This document shows positions 8,191-17,106 of a stretch of 35,849 bases of DNA, piece after piece. The notes beneath the pieces are model-generated. The model made no database searches. It was not told the DNA's origin and worked only from the letters and a program-made list of their open reading frames with translations. The translations under genes and the position numbers were made by a program. The first letter of the stretch is position 1. Each line of letters begins with the position of its first letter. The DNA lies in contig JAGQHN010000045.1 in the NCBI GenBank assembly GCA_020431825.1, positions 1 through 35,849 on the forward strand, in the 5' to 3' direction. This stretch comes from Trueperaceae bacterium. GTDB lineage: Bacteria; Deinococcota; Deinococci; Deinococcales; Trueperaceae.

Positions 8191-8262
8191 TTGAGGTGGT
8201 TAAATGATTCCATGGGGAATATGGGGAATGCTTAGTTCATTTTTCTGTACTCGTTCCACTCG

Positions 8263-8290
8263 GGTTGCTTTGCAGGATTGCAAAGCAACC
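8263..8290 (-). repeat. 12-bp hairpin just after dnaE
   Basis: GGTTGCTTTGCA (8263-8274) and TGCAAAGCAACC (8279-8290) are perfect inverted repeats with a GGAT loop. It lies 10 nt past the dnaE stop. Neither strand has a T-run after it, so it is not a standard intrinsic terminator; it may protect the 3' end or stop transcription in another way. Confidence 0.75.
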
Positions 8291-8300
8291 TTGGAGCTGC

Positions 8301-11300
8301 TTAAAAGGGAACTTCAGGGTTGCTCGAGCCTTGGGAACCGCCCGATTGATAGTAGGAAGGCGTTTCCTGAGGACGCAGGAGTTTTGAAGTATCAATGGTT
8401 ACGCTGGCACTGAGCCAGGGGCAGCTTGCCTCGAGTAACTCGAGCTGCGCCTTATTTACCCGGATGCCTTCAGTCTCATAGGTAACCAAGCCCCTGGGAC
8501 TTTGAAATTTGAATTGTACAGGCGTAATACCAGCATGCTCGTCAAGAAGAGAGCGAAACTCTGCCAGATGATAGTCACTTATATCACCTAGCTCAAATTC
8601 AAAAACGGCAATTTCTGGCAGGTTTTCCTTTTGATCCCAGCGTATAAGCCGGTCAGCAACGATACGCAGTGAATCGCCATCTTCAGAAAGTTCAGCTATA
8701 AGTACAGCAGGCGCGTCATTTACCAGGAGGCCAGCAATCTGATCATAGACCCGACTAAAAGCAACGATTTCACGGCTGCCTGTTTCATCTGCCAGTTCAA
8801 AACGGGCCATCATGGTTCCTTTTTTGGTTGGCTTTTTTACAACCGCCTGCATAATGCCTGACAAAGCTACCTTTATCCGTCCACCAAAGACGGTTGCAGA
8901 GGTGGCACGCTGCTCTTTGAACCAGTCCTCTATACCATCTATCGAGCAGCTAGCTGCGGCAGTTAGGCCAGGGTAGCTCTGCATCGGGTGTGAGCTGATA
9001 TAAAGACCCAGGGCTTCTTTTTCCATGCGAAGTAGCTCGAGGTCTGTTAAAGTTGCAGCATTGCTTAGTTCCGGGGGTTTCACGTCTTCGGCGCCAAAGA
9101 GGCTAAATTGCCCCATTTCCGCCTGACTTCTTTGGGCTGCGCCCCACTTCATCGCGGCTTCCAGGTTGGCAAGAAGCACATGTCGTTTGCCTAGGGCGTC
9201 AAAGGCTCCCGACTTTATGAGATGCTCGAGGGCACGCTTATTTACCAGTGAGCTGTCAACGCGCTTGCAGAAATCCCAGAGGTCGGCAAACTTACCGCCT
9301 CGCTCGCGTTCCTCAAGTATGTGCTCAACGGCAGCATCGCCAACATTTTTAATGCCGTAAAGGCCAAAACGCACCACGCCTGAAACCGGAGTGAAGTCGC
9401 TGCGTGATTCATTAATATCCGGGGGTAAAACGTCAATGCCTAAATGCTTGGCGTCAGCAGCATACTGGGCAACCTTATCTGAATTGGCACGTTCCACTGT
9501 TAACAGGGCAGCTGCAAACTCTACAGGGTAATGTGCTTTCAGATAAGCAGTCTGGTAAGAAAGGGCACCGTAAGCTGCACTATGGCTCTTGTTAAAACCG
9601 TAGTTGGCAAACTTTTCCAGCAGGTCAAAAATGCCATTTGCTTCGGCTTTAGGAATGTCTTTTTGCGCGGCACCTGTCTCAAAAATCTTGCGGTGCTTTT
9701 CCATTTCTGAAACTTTTTTCTTACCCATGGCGCGGCGCAGTAAGTCAGCTTCACCAAGAGAATAACCAGCGACAGCCTGAGCAATCTGCATGATTTGCTC
9801 CTGATAGACCGGGATGCCGTAGGTTTCTGCCAGAATGGGTTCCAGATACCGGGCTGCCTCAGGAAATTCCTGATAAGCGACTTCTTCCTGCCCATGGTGC
9901 CTGCGGATATACGTAGGAATATTTTCCATAGGCCCGGGTCGGTAAAGCGCCGAAACGGCAATCAGGTCCTGAATTCGGCGGGGCTTAAGTTTTCTCAGGG
10001 TATCGACCATCCCTGGACTTTCAAACTGGAAAACGCCTGCCGCTTCACCACGACTTAGCAGTTCCATAGTTTTTTCGTCATTGAGTGGGAAGTCATCCGG
10101 GTTAAGCTCGAGTCCCCTGGTCTCTTTAATAATCCGCACAGCCGCCTCAATAAAGGACAGGGTTCTCAGGCCCAAAAAGTCCATCTTGATAAAGCCCAGT
10201 TCCTCAATAGACCCCATGTCATACTGGCAAACAATAGGTCCATCACCACTACGAAAGACCGGGGCAAGTTCCTGCACAGGTTTTCTGGCGATAATGACAC
10301 CGGCGGCGTGAACAGAGGCATGCCGGGTAAGACCCTCCAAGGCCATGGCTACATCAACAAACTCTTTGGCATTATTGTCATAGGCCTGCTTGATTTCAGG
10401 CACTTCTTCCATGGCTTTGGCAATAGGGGTTGAGCGACCAAAGACTACGGGAATAAGTTTTGAAATGGCATCAGCGTCGGCATAGGGAGCCTCGAGCACT
10501 CTGGCAGCATCTTTAATGGCAGCTTTTGAGGCCATGGTTCCAAAGGTGGCAATGTGCGCCACCTTGTCATCGCCATATTTTTCGCGCACATAGTCAATCA
10601 CTTCACTGCGCCGCACATCAGAAAAGTCAATATCAAAATCAGGCATGCTGACGCGGTCAGGGTTTAAGAAACGCTCAAACAGCAGGTCATACTCGAGCGG
10701 GTCAATGTTGGTAACCCGTATTGCGTAAGCGACAATCGAACCTGCCCCAGAGCCCCGGCCTGGCCCAACGGCAATCTGATGGTCTTTGGCCCAGTTAATA
10801 AAATCGGCCACGATCAGAAAGTAATCAGGAAAACCCATGGCAATGATAACGCCCAGCTCAAACTCAGCTCTTGCCAGGATCTCCAGGGCTTTTTCGTCTT
10901 GCCATTTTGTCTTGAAGCTTTCCAGATGAGGGTAGCTGTAGGTGTCGAAGTTTTGCCCTTCCTCTTTGGCTTTGCGGCCTTTTTCCCCGGCTCGAGCCAG
11001 TTGGAGCAGGACGTCCTCGAGCTTTTCTGGCGTTTCACCCGTAGCCTCTTTTAAATAAGCTCTGAAAAAGTCTTCTGTGATTTCTTCATAGCGTGGCAGA
11101 AGACCTTCATAAGTTTGAACCCGTAATTGCTCTGCCAGAGTGCGGCCTTCTGGAATTGGTAATTCAGGCATCTGGTAAACGCGCTTCGAACCAATGGGTA
11201 AAACCACGTCACACATATCAGCAATGAGCATGCTGTTTTCCAGCGCGCCAGGAAAATCTTTATCCGGGATGGCCTTGGCCATTTCATCGGGTGTTTTAAC

Positions 11301-12089
11301 GTAAAACTCTTCGCAGGGAAAGCGGAAGCGGTTTGGGTCAGCCAGCGTAGTTTTGGTTTGAATGGCAAGCAGAGCCTCGTGCGCTTTGGCATCATCACGT
11401 TTGACATAGTGCCCATCATTGGTAGCAACCATGCCCAGCCCGTACTTATCAGCCAGACGCCGCAGCATAGGGTTAAGCCGCGTTTGCTGCTCAACCAGAT
11501 CGCGGAGTTTTTCATCCATGGTGCTGGTATCTTCAGGAATATGATTTTGCAGCTCGATAAAAAAGTTGTCGCCGTAAATTTTCAGATATTTGTTAAGCAT
11601 ATCGTCGGCAGCATCTTCACCGATGTCAAGCAGCATCCTTGGGATTTGCGCGCCCAGGCAGCCAGAAAGCGCAATTACACCTTCAGAATGTTCCTGAAGG
11701 AGTTCATGATCGACCCTTGGCTTACCATAAAACCCCTCGAGCCAGCCCCGTGAATTCAGTTTGCACAAATTCTGATACCCGGTAAAGTTTTTTGCCAGCA
11801 GGGTCAGGTGAAAGTAGCCACCATCAAGCTTGTTGTTGCTGCGCTTTTTTTCAAACCTCGAGCCACTGGCGACATATGCCTCAAAGCCAATAATAGGTTT
11901 GACCTCGGCGGCCATTGCTGCTTTATAAAACTCTACAGCACCATGCATATTGCCGTGATCGGTCATCGCCAGCGTGGGGTTTTCTGGTGTGACCTCCTTA
12001 ACCCAGCTCATCAAATCTTTGATGCGAGCTGCGCCGTCTAACAGGCTATAGGCGGTGTGCTGGTGCAGATGGGCAAACTTTTTACACAT
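8301..12089 (-). CDS. dnaE: DNA polymerase III alpha subunit DnaE
   Basis: 1262 residues, normal for a DnaE1 replicase. The PHP domain opens with HLHQHTAYSLLDG and TDHGNMHG. The palm shows GPGRGSGAGS, catalytic Asp pair PDFDIDFSD and the third Asp in IKMDFLGLRTL. The fingers (ALYRPGPMENIP, YQEQIMQIAQ, RRAMGKKK), helix-hairpin-helix region (GVVRFGLYGIKNVG) and OB-fold (about 1000-1110) follow in order. The rich histidine set in PHP suggests a possibly active proofreading nuclease, as in Thermus-type DnaE. No intein or frameshift. ATG 12089 is preceded at 6 nt by TACGAT and no Shine-Dalgarno, so leaderless initiation is likely. About ten CTCGAG words fall inside the gene, mainly as Leu-Glu. Confidence 0.96.
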   Translation of the reverse strand: MCKKFAHLHQHTAYSLLDGAARIKDLMSWVKEVTPENPTLAMTDHGNMHGAVEFYKAAMAAEVKPIIGFEAYVASGSRFEKKRSNNKLDGGYFHLTLLAKNFTGYQNLCKLNSRGWLEGFYGKPRVDHELLQEHSEGVIALSGCLGAQIPRMLLDIGEDAADDMLNKYLKIYGDNFFIELQNHIPEDTSTMDEKLRDLVEQQTRLNPMLRRLADKYGLGMVATNDGHYVKRDDAKAHEALLAIQTKTTLADPNRFRFPCEEFYVKTPDEMAKAIPDKDFPGALENSMLIADMCDVVLPIGSKRVYQMPELPIPEGRTLAEQLRVQTYEGLLPRYEEITEDFFRAYLKEATGETPEKLEDVLLQLARAGEKGRKAKEEGQNFDTYSYPHLESFKTKWQDEKALEILARAEFELGVIIAMGFPDYFLIVADFINWAKDHQIAVGPGRGSGAGSIVAYAIRVTNIDPLEYDLLFERFLNPDRVSMPDFDIDFSDVRRSEVIDYVREKYGDDKVAHIATFGTMASKAAIKDAARVLEAPYADADAISKLIPVVFGRSTPIAKAMEEVPEIKQAYDNNAKEFVDVAMALEGLTRHASVHAAGVIIARKPVQELAPVFRSGDGPIVCQYDMGSIEELGFIKMDFLGLRTLSFIEAAVRIIKETRGLELNPDDFPLNDEKTMELLSRGEAAGVFQFESPGMVDTLRKLKPRRIQDLIAVSALYRPGPMENIPTYIRRHHGQEEVAYQEFPEAARYLEPILAETYGIPVYQEQIMQIAQAVAGYSLGEADLLRRAMGKKKVSEMEKHRKIFETGAAQKDIPKAEANGIFDLLEKFANYGFNKSHSAAYGALSYQTAYLKAHYPVEFAAALLTVERANSDKVAQYAADAKHLGIDVLPPDINESRSDFTPVSGVVRFGLYGIKNVGDAAVEHILEERERGGKFADLWDFCKRVDSSLVNKRALEHLIKSGAFDALGKRHVLLANLEAAMKWGAAQRSQAEMGQFSLFGAEDVKPPELSNAATLTDLELLRMEKEALGLYISSHPMQSYPGLTAAASCSIDGIEDWFKEQRATSATVFGGRIKVALSGIMQAVVKKPTKKGTMMARFELADETGSREIVAFSRVYDQIAGLLVNDAPAVLIAELSEDGDSLRIVADRLIRWDQKENLPEIAVFEFELGDISDYHLAEFRSLLDEHAGITPVQFKFQSPRGLVTYETEGIRVNKAQLELLEASCPWLSASVTIDTSKLLRPQETPSYYQSGGSQGSSNPEVPF

Positions 12090-12095
12090 GGGCTT

Positions 12096-12101
12096 ATCGT
12101 A
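12096..12101 (-). promoter_or_regulatory. TANNNT -10 box, dnaE
   Basis: TACGAT (minus sense) ends 6 nt before the dnaE ATG. That places the transcription start at or next to the start codon. A TTGACT lies upstream but only 14 bp away, short for a -35. Confidence 0.4.
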
Positions 12102-12180
12102 TCCAAAAAAATTTTAGTCAAATGTTTTGAATGACTTGCAAGCCTTTCATAAGGTTCTTAATGAGGTGAAGGCTACCTTT

Positions 12181-12220
12181 AAAAGGCAAATTCCCAGTTG
12201 TCTAAAAACAAGCTGGGAAT
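12181..12220 (-). terminator. Probable terminator after clpX
   Basis: In the minus sense ATTCCCAG (from 12220) pairs with CTGGGAAT (to 12190), loop about 15 nt, then TTGCCTTTT. It starts about 40 nt after the clpX stop and separates clpPX from dnaE. Confidence 0.55.
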
Positions 12221-12257
12221 AGAAAAGCCCCTACCGTCAGGAGCAAATTCACTTGAA

Positions 12258-13457
12258 TTATGCCGTTTTTTGTCTGATACCCTGGTTTAAGATTGCCTGA
12301 TAATCATCGAGGTTTTCAGATCTTATGGTTAGTTCGGTAATATTTGAACCAGGAACCTCAAACATAAGCTCGAGCAAAATCTTTTCTAACACTGACTTAA
12401 GACCTCTTGCGCCTGTTTTACGCTCCTGTGCCCGTTTGGCTATGGCCTCGAGTGCGTCCTGAGAAAAGCTAAGCTCCACCCCTTCAAGCATAAAGAGTTC
12501 TTGATACTGCTTTATCAGCGCATTTTTCGGCTTGGTCAAAACGCTTATGAGAGCCTCGAGGCTCAAATCTTGCAGTCTTACAGTCACAGGTAAACGACCT
12601 ATGAGTTCAGGGATAAGTCCAAACTTCATGAGATCTTCTGGCACAACCTCTGAAGCTTCCACGATAACGTCATCACTTTCGGCTTCGTACTGGAAACCTA
12701 CCTTATTGACATTAACCCGGCTGGCAATAATGTCATTGATGCCTTCAAAAGCGCCACCACAAATAAACAGAATATTGCTGGTATCCACCGGAATAAGCTC
12801 CTGATGCGGGTGCTTGCGGCCTCCTTGTGGGGGAACATGGGTAATCGTTCCTTCGATCATTTTGAGAAGGGCTTGCTGTACGCCTTCTCCTGAAACGTCT
12901 CTGGTGATACTGGTTCCCTCAGACTTGCGGGCGATCTTGTCAATTTCATCCAGATAAATAATGCCCCGCTCGGCAGCGTCAACATCATAATTGGCAGTTT
13001 GTAAAAGCCTCAGGATGATATTTTCAACGTCATCACCAACATAGCCTGCTTCAGTGAGGGTCGTGGCGTCAGCAATGGCAAAGGGTACTTGCAGCATTTT
13101 GGCAAGCGTTTGCGCGAGTAAGGTTTTACCTGTACCACTCGAGCCAATCATCAGAATATTTGATTTTTGAATTTCAGAGTCAGGGTGCTGCAAACGCCGG
13201 TAATGATTAAAAACAGCTACAGCCAGGGTCTTTTTAGCAAGATCCTGCTCAATAACATACTGGTCAAGGTGGTGCTTGATTTCTCTGGGGGTAGGCACTC
13301 TGGCGGCGCTAAAGGTTCTGGGTTGGGCTGCTTCAAGAACATCGGCAATGCGGTCGACACAATAATTGCAGATATGCGTAAGACCATTTTCACTCGCAAC
13401 CAGCCGACTGACTTCGGCATGGGTACGACCACAGAAATTACAGCGCGGTTGAGGCAT
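12258..13457 (-). CDS. clpX: ATP-dependent Clp protease ATP-binding subunit ClpX
   Basis: 399 residues. The N-terminal zinc-binding domain has Cys6/Cys9 (CNFC) and Cys30/Cys33 (CNYC). The AAA+ core shows Walker A GSSGTGKT, Walker [12 protein letters not shown], the pore loop region [11 protein letters not shown], sensor regions and [11 protein letters not shown] (arginine-finger part). The small C-terminal domain ends with [20 protein letters not shown]. ClpX unfolds tagged proteins and feeds them to ClpP. The ATG overlaps the clpP stop in a TAATG arrangement, so the two are translationally coupled with ClpP made first. Slightly short of the E. coli length but complete. Confidence 0.96.
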   Translation of the reverse strand: MPQPRCNFCGRTHAEVSRLVASENGLTHICNYCVDRIADVLEAAQPRTFSAARVPTPREIKHHLDQYVIEQDLAKKTLAVAVFNHYRRLQHPDSEIQKSNILMIGSSGTGKTLLAQTLAKMLQVPFAIADATTLTEAGYVGDDVENIILRLLQTANYDVDAAERGIIYLDEIDKIARKSEGTSITRDVSGEGVQQALLKMIEGTITHVPPQGGRKHPHQELIPVDTSNILFICGGAFEGINDIIASRVNVNKVGFQYEAESDDVIVEASEVVPEDLMKFGLIPELIGRLPVTVRLQDLSLEALISVLTKPKNALIKQYQELFMLEGVELSFSQDALEAIAKRAQERKTGARGLKSVLEKILLELMFEVPGSNITELTIRSENLDDYQAILNQGIRQKTA

Positions 13458-14056
13458 TATTTATTCCCAGTACCTTTTCGAGGTTCTACAACTTCGTCTA
13501 TCAGTCCGTATTCTACGGCTTCTGTGGGAGACATAAAATAGTCACGTTCCATATCGCGGCGTAGTTTTTCCTGATCATGGCCCGTGTGGCGCATATAAAG
13601 CCCTTCCATGATGTCACGTAAGCTTAAAATCTCCCGTGCCTGCACTTCCAGGTCTGGGGTATTGCCTCTAAACCCTGCTGAGCCAGCGTGAATCATGATG
13701 CGGCTATTGGGCAGAGCAGAACGGTGACCGGGTTCACCTGCCATCAGGATGACTGAGCCCATGGACATAGCAATGCCGACACAATTGGTGTAAATAGGTG
13801 CCTTAACAAATTGCATGGTGTCATAAATGGCGAGGCCAGAATAGACTTCACCGCCAGGACAATTGATAAAGATATTTATTGGCTGGTCGTGAGACTGCGA
13901 ATCCAGGAGTAAAAGCTGGGCTACCATGGTATTGGCGACATTCGAGTCGATGGGGGTACCCAGAAAAATAATACGCTCACGGAGCAAACGACTGTAGATG
14001 TCATACATGCGTTCGCCGCGGCTGGTTTGTTCAATTACATAAGGAACAAGAGACAT
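13457..14056 (-). CDS. clpP: ATP-dependent Clp protease proteolytic subunit ClpP
   Basis: 199 residues with a complete triad: Ser in GIAMSMGS, His in RIMIHAGS, Asp in MERDYFMS. The N-terminus ([20 protein letters not shown], then [12 protein letters not shown]) and [15 protein letters not shown] read like Deinococcus/Thermus ClpP, the best taxonomic cue here. The residue after the catalytic His is Ala where most ClpPs have Gln. Upstream is TATAAG 8 nt before ATG and also an AAGG, so leaderless or leadered starts are both possible. No tig (trigger factor) gene lies upstream, where many bacteria keep it. Confidence 0.96.
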   Translation of the reverse strand: MSLVPYVIEQTSRGERMYDIYSRLLRERIIFLGTPIDSNVANTMVAQLLLLDSQSHDQPINIFINCPGGEVYSGLAIYDTMQFVKAPIYTNCVGIAMSMGSVILMAGEPGHRSALPNSRIMIHAGSAGFRGNTPDLEVQAREILSLRDIMEGLYMRHTGHDQEKLRRDMERDYFMSPTEAVEYGLIDEVVEPRKGTGNK

Positions 14057-14227
14057 AGTTATACCTTATACCAAACTCGAGCTAAAGAATTACTTGCGAA
14101 AGATAACATTTGCACGCTAATACCCCAATTCGTACGGCTGGTCTTAACTCAAGTATGACGAGTTTTGTGCTGCTGTATCCGTTAGCCTGCTCACCAAGCA
14201 GCCCTGTTAAAGCCCTCGAGTTCGTCT

Positions 14228-14252
14228 AAAAAAGCGCCTAAAAAGGTGCTTA
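14228..14252 (-). terminator. Intrinsic terminator with T6 tail
   Basis: Minus sense: AGCACCT, 4-nt loop, AGGCGCT with one G-U/A-C imperfect pair, then TTTTTT. It lies 240 nt beyond the regulator stop and upstream of clpP, shielding clpPX from read-through. Confidence 0.6.
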
Positions 14253-14406
14253 TCTGAATTAATAGACCCGGTTTTTAAAATCAGGCATTCAGAAGGTCTG
14301 CAAAAGCTTTGACATCTAAACCGATGTGTGGAAAAACTCACACTTTACAGTAGGCATCATTAAGACTTGTAATTCCAAAGTGACGTTTTAATGTCTTTGA
14401 TGACAT

Positions 14407-14445
14407 AAAAACCGCTCGTGAAAGCGTAGCCTTTGACGACTCCGG
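14407..14445 (-). terminator. Probable terminator of the LOV kinase operon
   Basis: Minus sense: outer CCG/CGG and inner CGTCAAAG/CTTTCACG arms around GCTACG, followed by TTTTTAT. It starts about 50 nt after the regulator stop. The stem has mismatches. Confidence 0.45.
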
Positions 14446-14495
14446 CTAAGACATCATTAAAGCATCTTGGTAAAAGTTTGTTAATTTGCAACGGT

Positions 14496-14879
14496 TTACC
14501 AATATTCATTGCCATCAAGAATCGTCTGAATGGCTTCTCTCAAATGATCAATATCACTTTTCTCTATGAGGCCCACAGCGCCCTTGGCTTTAGCAAGCCC
14601 CTTGTAAATTGTTTCGCTGTTACCTGTTAAGACCAAACATTTGCTTTCAGAGTTGAGTTCCAGGAGTTTATGAATAAGCTCGAGGCCATTCATGCCTGGC
14701 AAAGATACATCAACCAAAAAAAGATCTGGCCAGGTTTCGGGTAAGCTTGAGAGCGTTTCTTCGGCAGAGGCAGCGGTTCCTATGACCAATAACTCTGGTT
14801 CTGCCGCTAAAAACCGACTTAGTTGCAGACGTAACCGTTCGTGATCATCAATAATAAATAGCGTTTGCTGGCTTGACAC
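14496..14879 (-). CDS. Single-domain response regulator (receiver only)
   Basis: 127 residues from GTG 14879. This start has GAGAGG 4-5 nt upstream and leaves the usual few residues before the receiver; an ATG at 14927 would add 16 residues but has no Shine-Dalgarno. Receiver residues are intact: Asp11/Asp12 (IIDDHE), phospho-acceptor Asp57 (LFLVDVSLPGMNG), Thr (LVLTGNS) and Lys (LIEKSD). The protein ends after the receiver fold with no DNA-binding or enzymatic domain. It therefore probably acts by protein-protein contact or as a phosphate shuttle. It lies 57 nt after the LOV kinase and is its likely partner. HisKA_3 kinases normally pair with LuxR-type regulators, so the missing output domain is unusual. 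Confidence 0.85.
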   Translation of the reverse strand: MSSQQTLFIIDDHERLRLQLSRFLAAEPELLVIGTAASAEETLSSLPETWPDLFLVDVSLPGMNGLELIHKLLELNSESKCLVLTGNSETIYKGLAKAKGAVGLIEKSDIDHLREAIQTILDGNEYW

Positions 14880-14936
14880 AGTACCTCTCACATCGTCTTT
14901 ACAGCCTAGCCCTAAGCTTAAGACCATGTTTGTAAA

Positions 14937-16058
14937 CTAAACGGGAATCTGTATGGAGACTCGAGTTCCTTGATCCAGGGCAGTTTCTACCTCGAGTTCA
15001 CCACCAAATATTTTAAGGCGGTCTCTGATGCCGGTCAGTCCAAGGCCGGTTCCATTAGCTTCACTGAGTTCGTCGAGCTTGAAACCTGTTCCCTGATCAC
15101 TTACAACTATGCCAACGCCATCTTCATTATGAATAACTGTGACTTCGGCTTCCAGTTTATTGGCATGTTTAACGACGTTAAAAAGCAATTCTCGAATCAG
15201 AGAAATGACAAGGACGCGCAGGGTATCATTTAGATAATTAATGCTGTTTGGCGCGTGAAAGCGAGCGTTTAGCCCGTGGCGATCACGCATACGTTTTATC
15301 ATCCAGGAAAGAGCCTCTTTTAAATCCTTTTCTTCAAGGGCCGGGCTGTCTAAGCTACTTGTTACATGTCGTGTGGTTTGTATGGCGTCCTGGATCTGCT
15401 CGAGGATGTCACCCAGTTCAGCACTCGTTTCGGTGTCACCAAGCTGCCGCTGGAAATTGGTCAGAGAAAATTGCAGGGCGTACAGGTCTTGCTGCAGGCC
15501 GTCATGTAAGCGCTGCGCGATGCGGCTGCGTTCACGGTATTCTGCCAGGGTCAATTCCATGCTGCGTCTGCGCTCGAGTTCAGCCAGTTCTTTAAAGCGG
15601 GTTATGTCGTTTTGTACCCCATAAAAAGCAATCAACTCAGATTGCTTATTGTAGACCGCGGTCAGATAGAGTTCATTCCAAAACATTTCGCCATTCTTAC
15701 GGTAGTTTCTTAACTCTACTCGGCAATTATGACCCCCTTTTATAGCTTCGCGTAGCCGGGGTAAATCTTTTTGGTTGCGGTCATCGCCCTGTAGAAAACG
15801 ACAATTCTGACCTTCTACTTCACTGGTCTTGTAACCCGTCAGGCGCTGAAACTCTTGATTGACATAGATAAGGGGATTATCAGGGAGTCTGGGGTCAGTT
15901 ATGGTGATGGTATTATCGGTGGCGTCAAGGACTGCGCGAAAAATAGAAGAGAGCTCGTTGGCATTTTCTAAATCATCGAGCTGTTCCCGGACAGCCTCGA
16001 GCCTTGCCTTTAATTGCTGATTGCTGGTTTTGCTTGAATTGTAAGGTGTACTTGACAT
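14937..16058 (-). CDS. LOV-domain sensor histidine kinase (blue-light type)
   Basis: 373 residues, no membrane segment. A short coiled N-terminus (11-35) leads to a PAS/LOV domain at about 38-155. It has the LOV signature GQNCRFLQG with the photo-adduct Cys86, and FMN-contact residues Asn85, Arg87, Gln90, Asn118 (RNY), Asn128 (FWNEL) and the switch Gln149 (YGVQND). LOV domains bind FMN and form a cysteinyl adduct under blue light. HisKA_3 follows with His185 (AQRLHDGLQQ), then HATPase_c with ELLFNVVKHANK, VSDQGTGF and GLGLTGIRDRLKIFGG. Strong Shine-Dalgarno (AAGGAGA) before ATG. First gene of a two-gene operon with a receiver-only regulator, divergent from a secreted-protein gene. Confidence 0.92.
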   Translation of the reverse strand: MSSTPYNSSKTSNQQLKARLEAVREQLDDLENANELSSIFRAVLDATDNTITITDPRLPDNPLIYVNQEFQRLTGYKTSEVEGQNCRFLQGDDRNQKDLPRLREAIKGGHNCRVELRNYRKNGEMFWNELYLTAVYNKQSELIAFYGVQNDITRFKELAELERRRSMELTLAEYRERSRIAQRLHDGLQQDLYALQFSLTNFQRQLGDTETSAELGDILEQIQDAIQTTRHVTSSLDSPALEEKDLKEALSWMIKRMRDRHGLNARFHAPNSINYLNDTLRVLVISLIRELLFNVVKHANKLEAEVTVIHNEDGVGIVVSDQGTGFKLDELSEANGTGLGLTGIRDRLKIFGGELEVETALDQGTRVSIQIPV

Positions 16059-16201
16059 ACTCTCCTTGCACCTTTTGGTTATTACGGCTACGTTTTCACT
16101 CCTGTCGGCTGCTTAACGTTTTGTCTTTATGGGCAGGGTTTTTGCCAGATAATTGTGACAAACGTGCCTTTTTTCTGATTTTAATTTTGCACAATGGTTC
16201 T

Positions 16202-17002
16202 ATGAAGGTACTATCGTTATGCTTACTATGTTTTAGTTTTACCTTAAGCCTGGCCCAATCTCCGGTTCCTCTTTTAACAAATGATGAAGTCTTAGCCAAG
16301 GCCTTAGATTTAGGGCTCGAGGTTTCTTACAATATTGGCTACTCAGAAACCGATAATCTAAATTTTTACGCAGGCGCTCCCACCTATGTCGAAGATTTGG
16401 TGAAGTTAAACCCCTACGCCTATGGTCAACTTTATGCCCAAGCCTTCAAAGTTGAAGAGATAAAACTGGCGACCTATTTACATGCAGTTCCTAAAGCAGA
16501 GTGGCCAGCGATTTTGGCAGCAAGACCACTCAATCAAACCGCCGACCTAATCGCCAATGATGTTGCGGCTCGCTACAGTGGTTACTACGAGGTGCCTGTT
16601 TATCATGTGCAAAATGGCTGTGCGGTAGAAGTGCGGTTTATGGCCGCCAGATTATCCAACTGGTCGGCTGGGCAACTGTGTAGTGGAAAAACCATGCTAA
16701 CCGCCCTGGATGTGCAGCAGCGCACTGGATTAACGGCAAAACCCAAACTCGTAACGTTTGAACATACAGACACGCCCTGGGGGATGATGTGGCTAATCGG
16801 TTCCGTTGCAGTTCATCCCTATAATGGTGAGATTTATGTCGTCACTCTGCGTGATGGCACGATTGTCAACCCTCTAACTAGCAGAATTGACCTGGAAATT
16901 GATGAGTCCTATACCATAGGAAAATATGGCCCAAATGTGGCCAGAAAGTTTATCCTTCCTGTGCAGTTACGACCCCTGGCATTTGTTCAGGCATCAAATT
17001 AA
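16202..17002 (+). CDS. Secreted protein of unknown function
   Basis: 266 residues from ATG 16202. The frame stays open upstream to 16004, but ATG 16202 starts a clean signal peptide (MKVLSLCLLCFSFTLSLAQS), whereas the upstream part would overlap the kinase gene and look unlike protein. The mature part has no family I recognise; it contains two Cys (NGCAVEV, QLCSGK) that may form a disulphide and a final beta-rich part with AVHPYNGEIYVVTLRDG. No Shine-Dalgarno; a CACAAT box 6 nt before ATG suggests leaderless or near-leaderless transcription. It ends 18 nt before a strong terminator and stands as its own unit, divergent from the LOV kinase, so it could share light-linked control. Confidence 0.8.
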   Translation: MKVLSLCLLCFSFTLSLAQSPVPLLTNDEVLAKALDLGLEVSYNIGYSETDNLNFYAGAPTYVEDLVKLNPYAYGQLYAQAFKVEEIKLATYLHAVPKAEWPAILAARPLNQTADLIANDVAARYSGYYEVPVYHVQNGCAVEVRFMAARLSNWSAGQLCSGKTMLTALDVQQRTGLTAKPKLVTFEHTDTPWGMMWLIGSVAVHPYNGEIYVVTLRDGTIVNPLTSRIDLEIDESYTIGKYGPNVARKFILPVQLRPLAFVQASN

Positions 17003-17020
17003 TCAGACTGACAAATTGCT

Positions 17021-17051
17021 AAAAATGCGCCTTGAAATTAGGCGCATTTTT
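17021..17051. terminator. Strong intrinsic terminator
   Basis: AAAAATGCGCCT (17021-17032) pairs perfectly with AGGCGCATTTTT (17040-17051), 7-nt loop, T-tract within and after the stem. It ends the secreted-protein gene and may also serve the opposing kinase gene. Confidence 0.9.
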
Positions 17052-17106
17052 AATTGGCAGGGCTAAACTCAAGGAGTTCTGAAGTGGCTAGAGAAGCAAG
17101 CCTTAC

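Larger units (their letters stand above)
14057..14495. other. Intergenic region between the LOV operon and clpP
   Basis: Holds two minus-strand terminator-like hairpins (14407-14445 and 14228-14252), two CTCGAG words (14076-14081, 14215-14220), and the clpP promoter at its left end. Between the hairpins is about 150 nt with a small GTGTG/CACAC inverted repeat but no recognisable gene. A small RNA between the two terminators is possible. Confidence 0.4.

Noticed and set aside
9539..9961. 140-codon minus-strand open frame inside dnaE
   Set aside because: Shifted-frame shadow of dnaE on the same strand; its residues are a frame-shifted copy of conserved dnaE DNA with no domain of its own.
11051..11515. 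154-codon minus-strand open frame inside dnaE
   Set aside because: Shadow of dnaE in another frame; rich in Trp/Cys/Arg and without start signals.
13167..13541. 124-codon plus-strand open frame across clpX/clpP
   Set aside because: Antisense shadow of two well-conserved genes.
14880..14927. ATG 14927 as start of the receiver-only regulator
   Set aside because: No Shine-Dalgarno and 16 non-conserved residues; GTG 14879 has GAGAGG at good spacing.
16004..16201. N-terminal extension of the secreted protein gene
   Set aside because: The extension overlaps the LOV kinase start and lacks protein-like composition; ATG 16202 begins a clean signal peptide.
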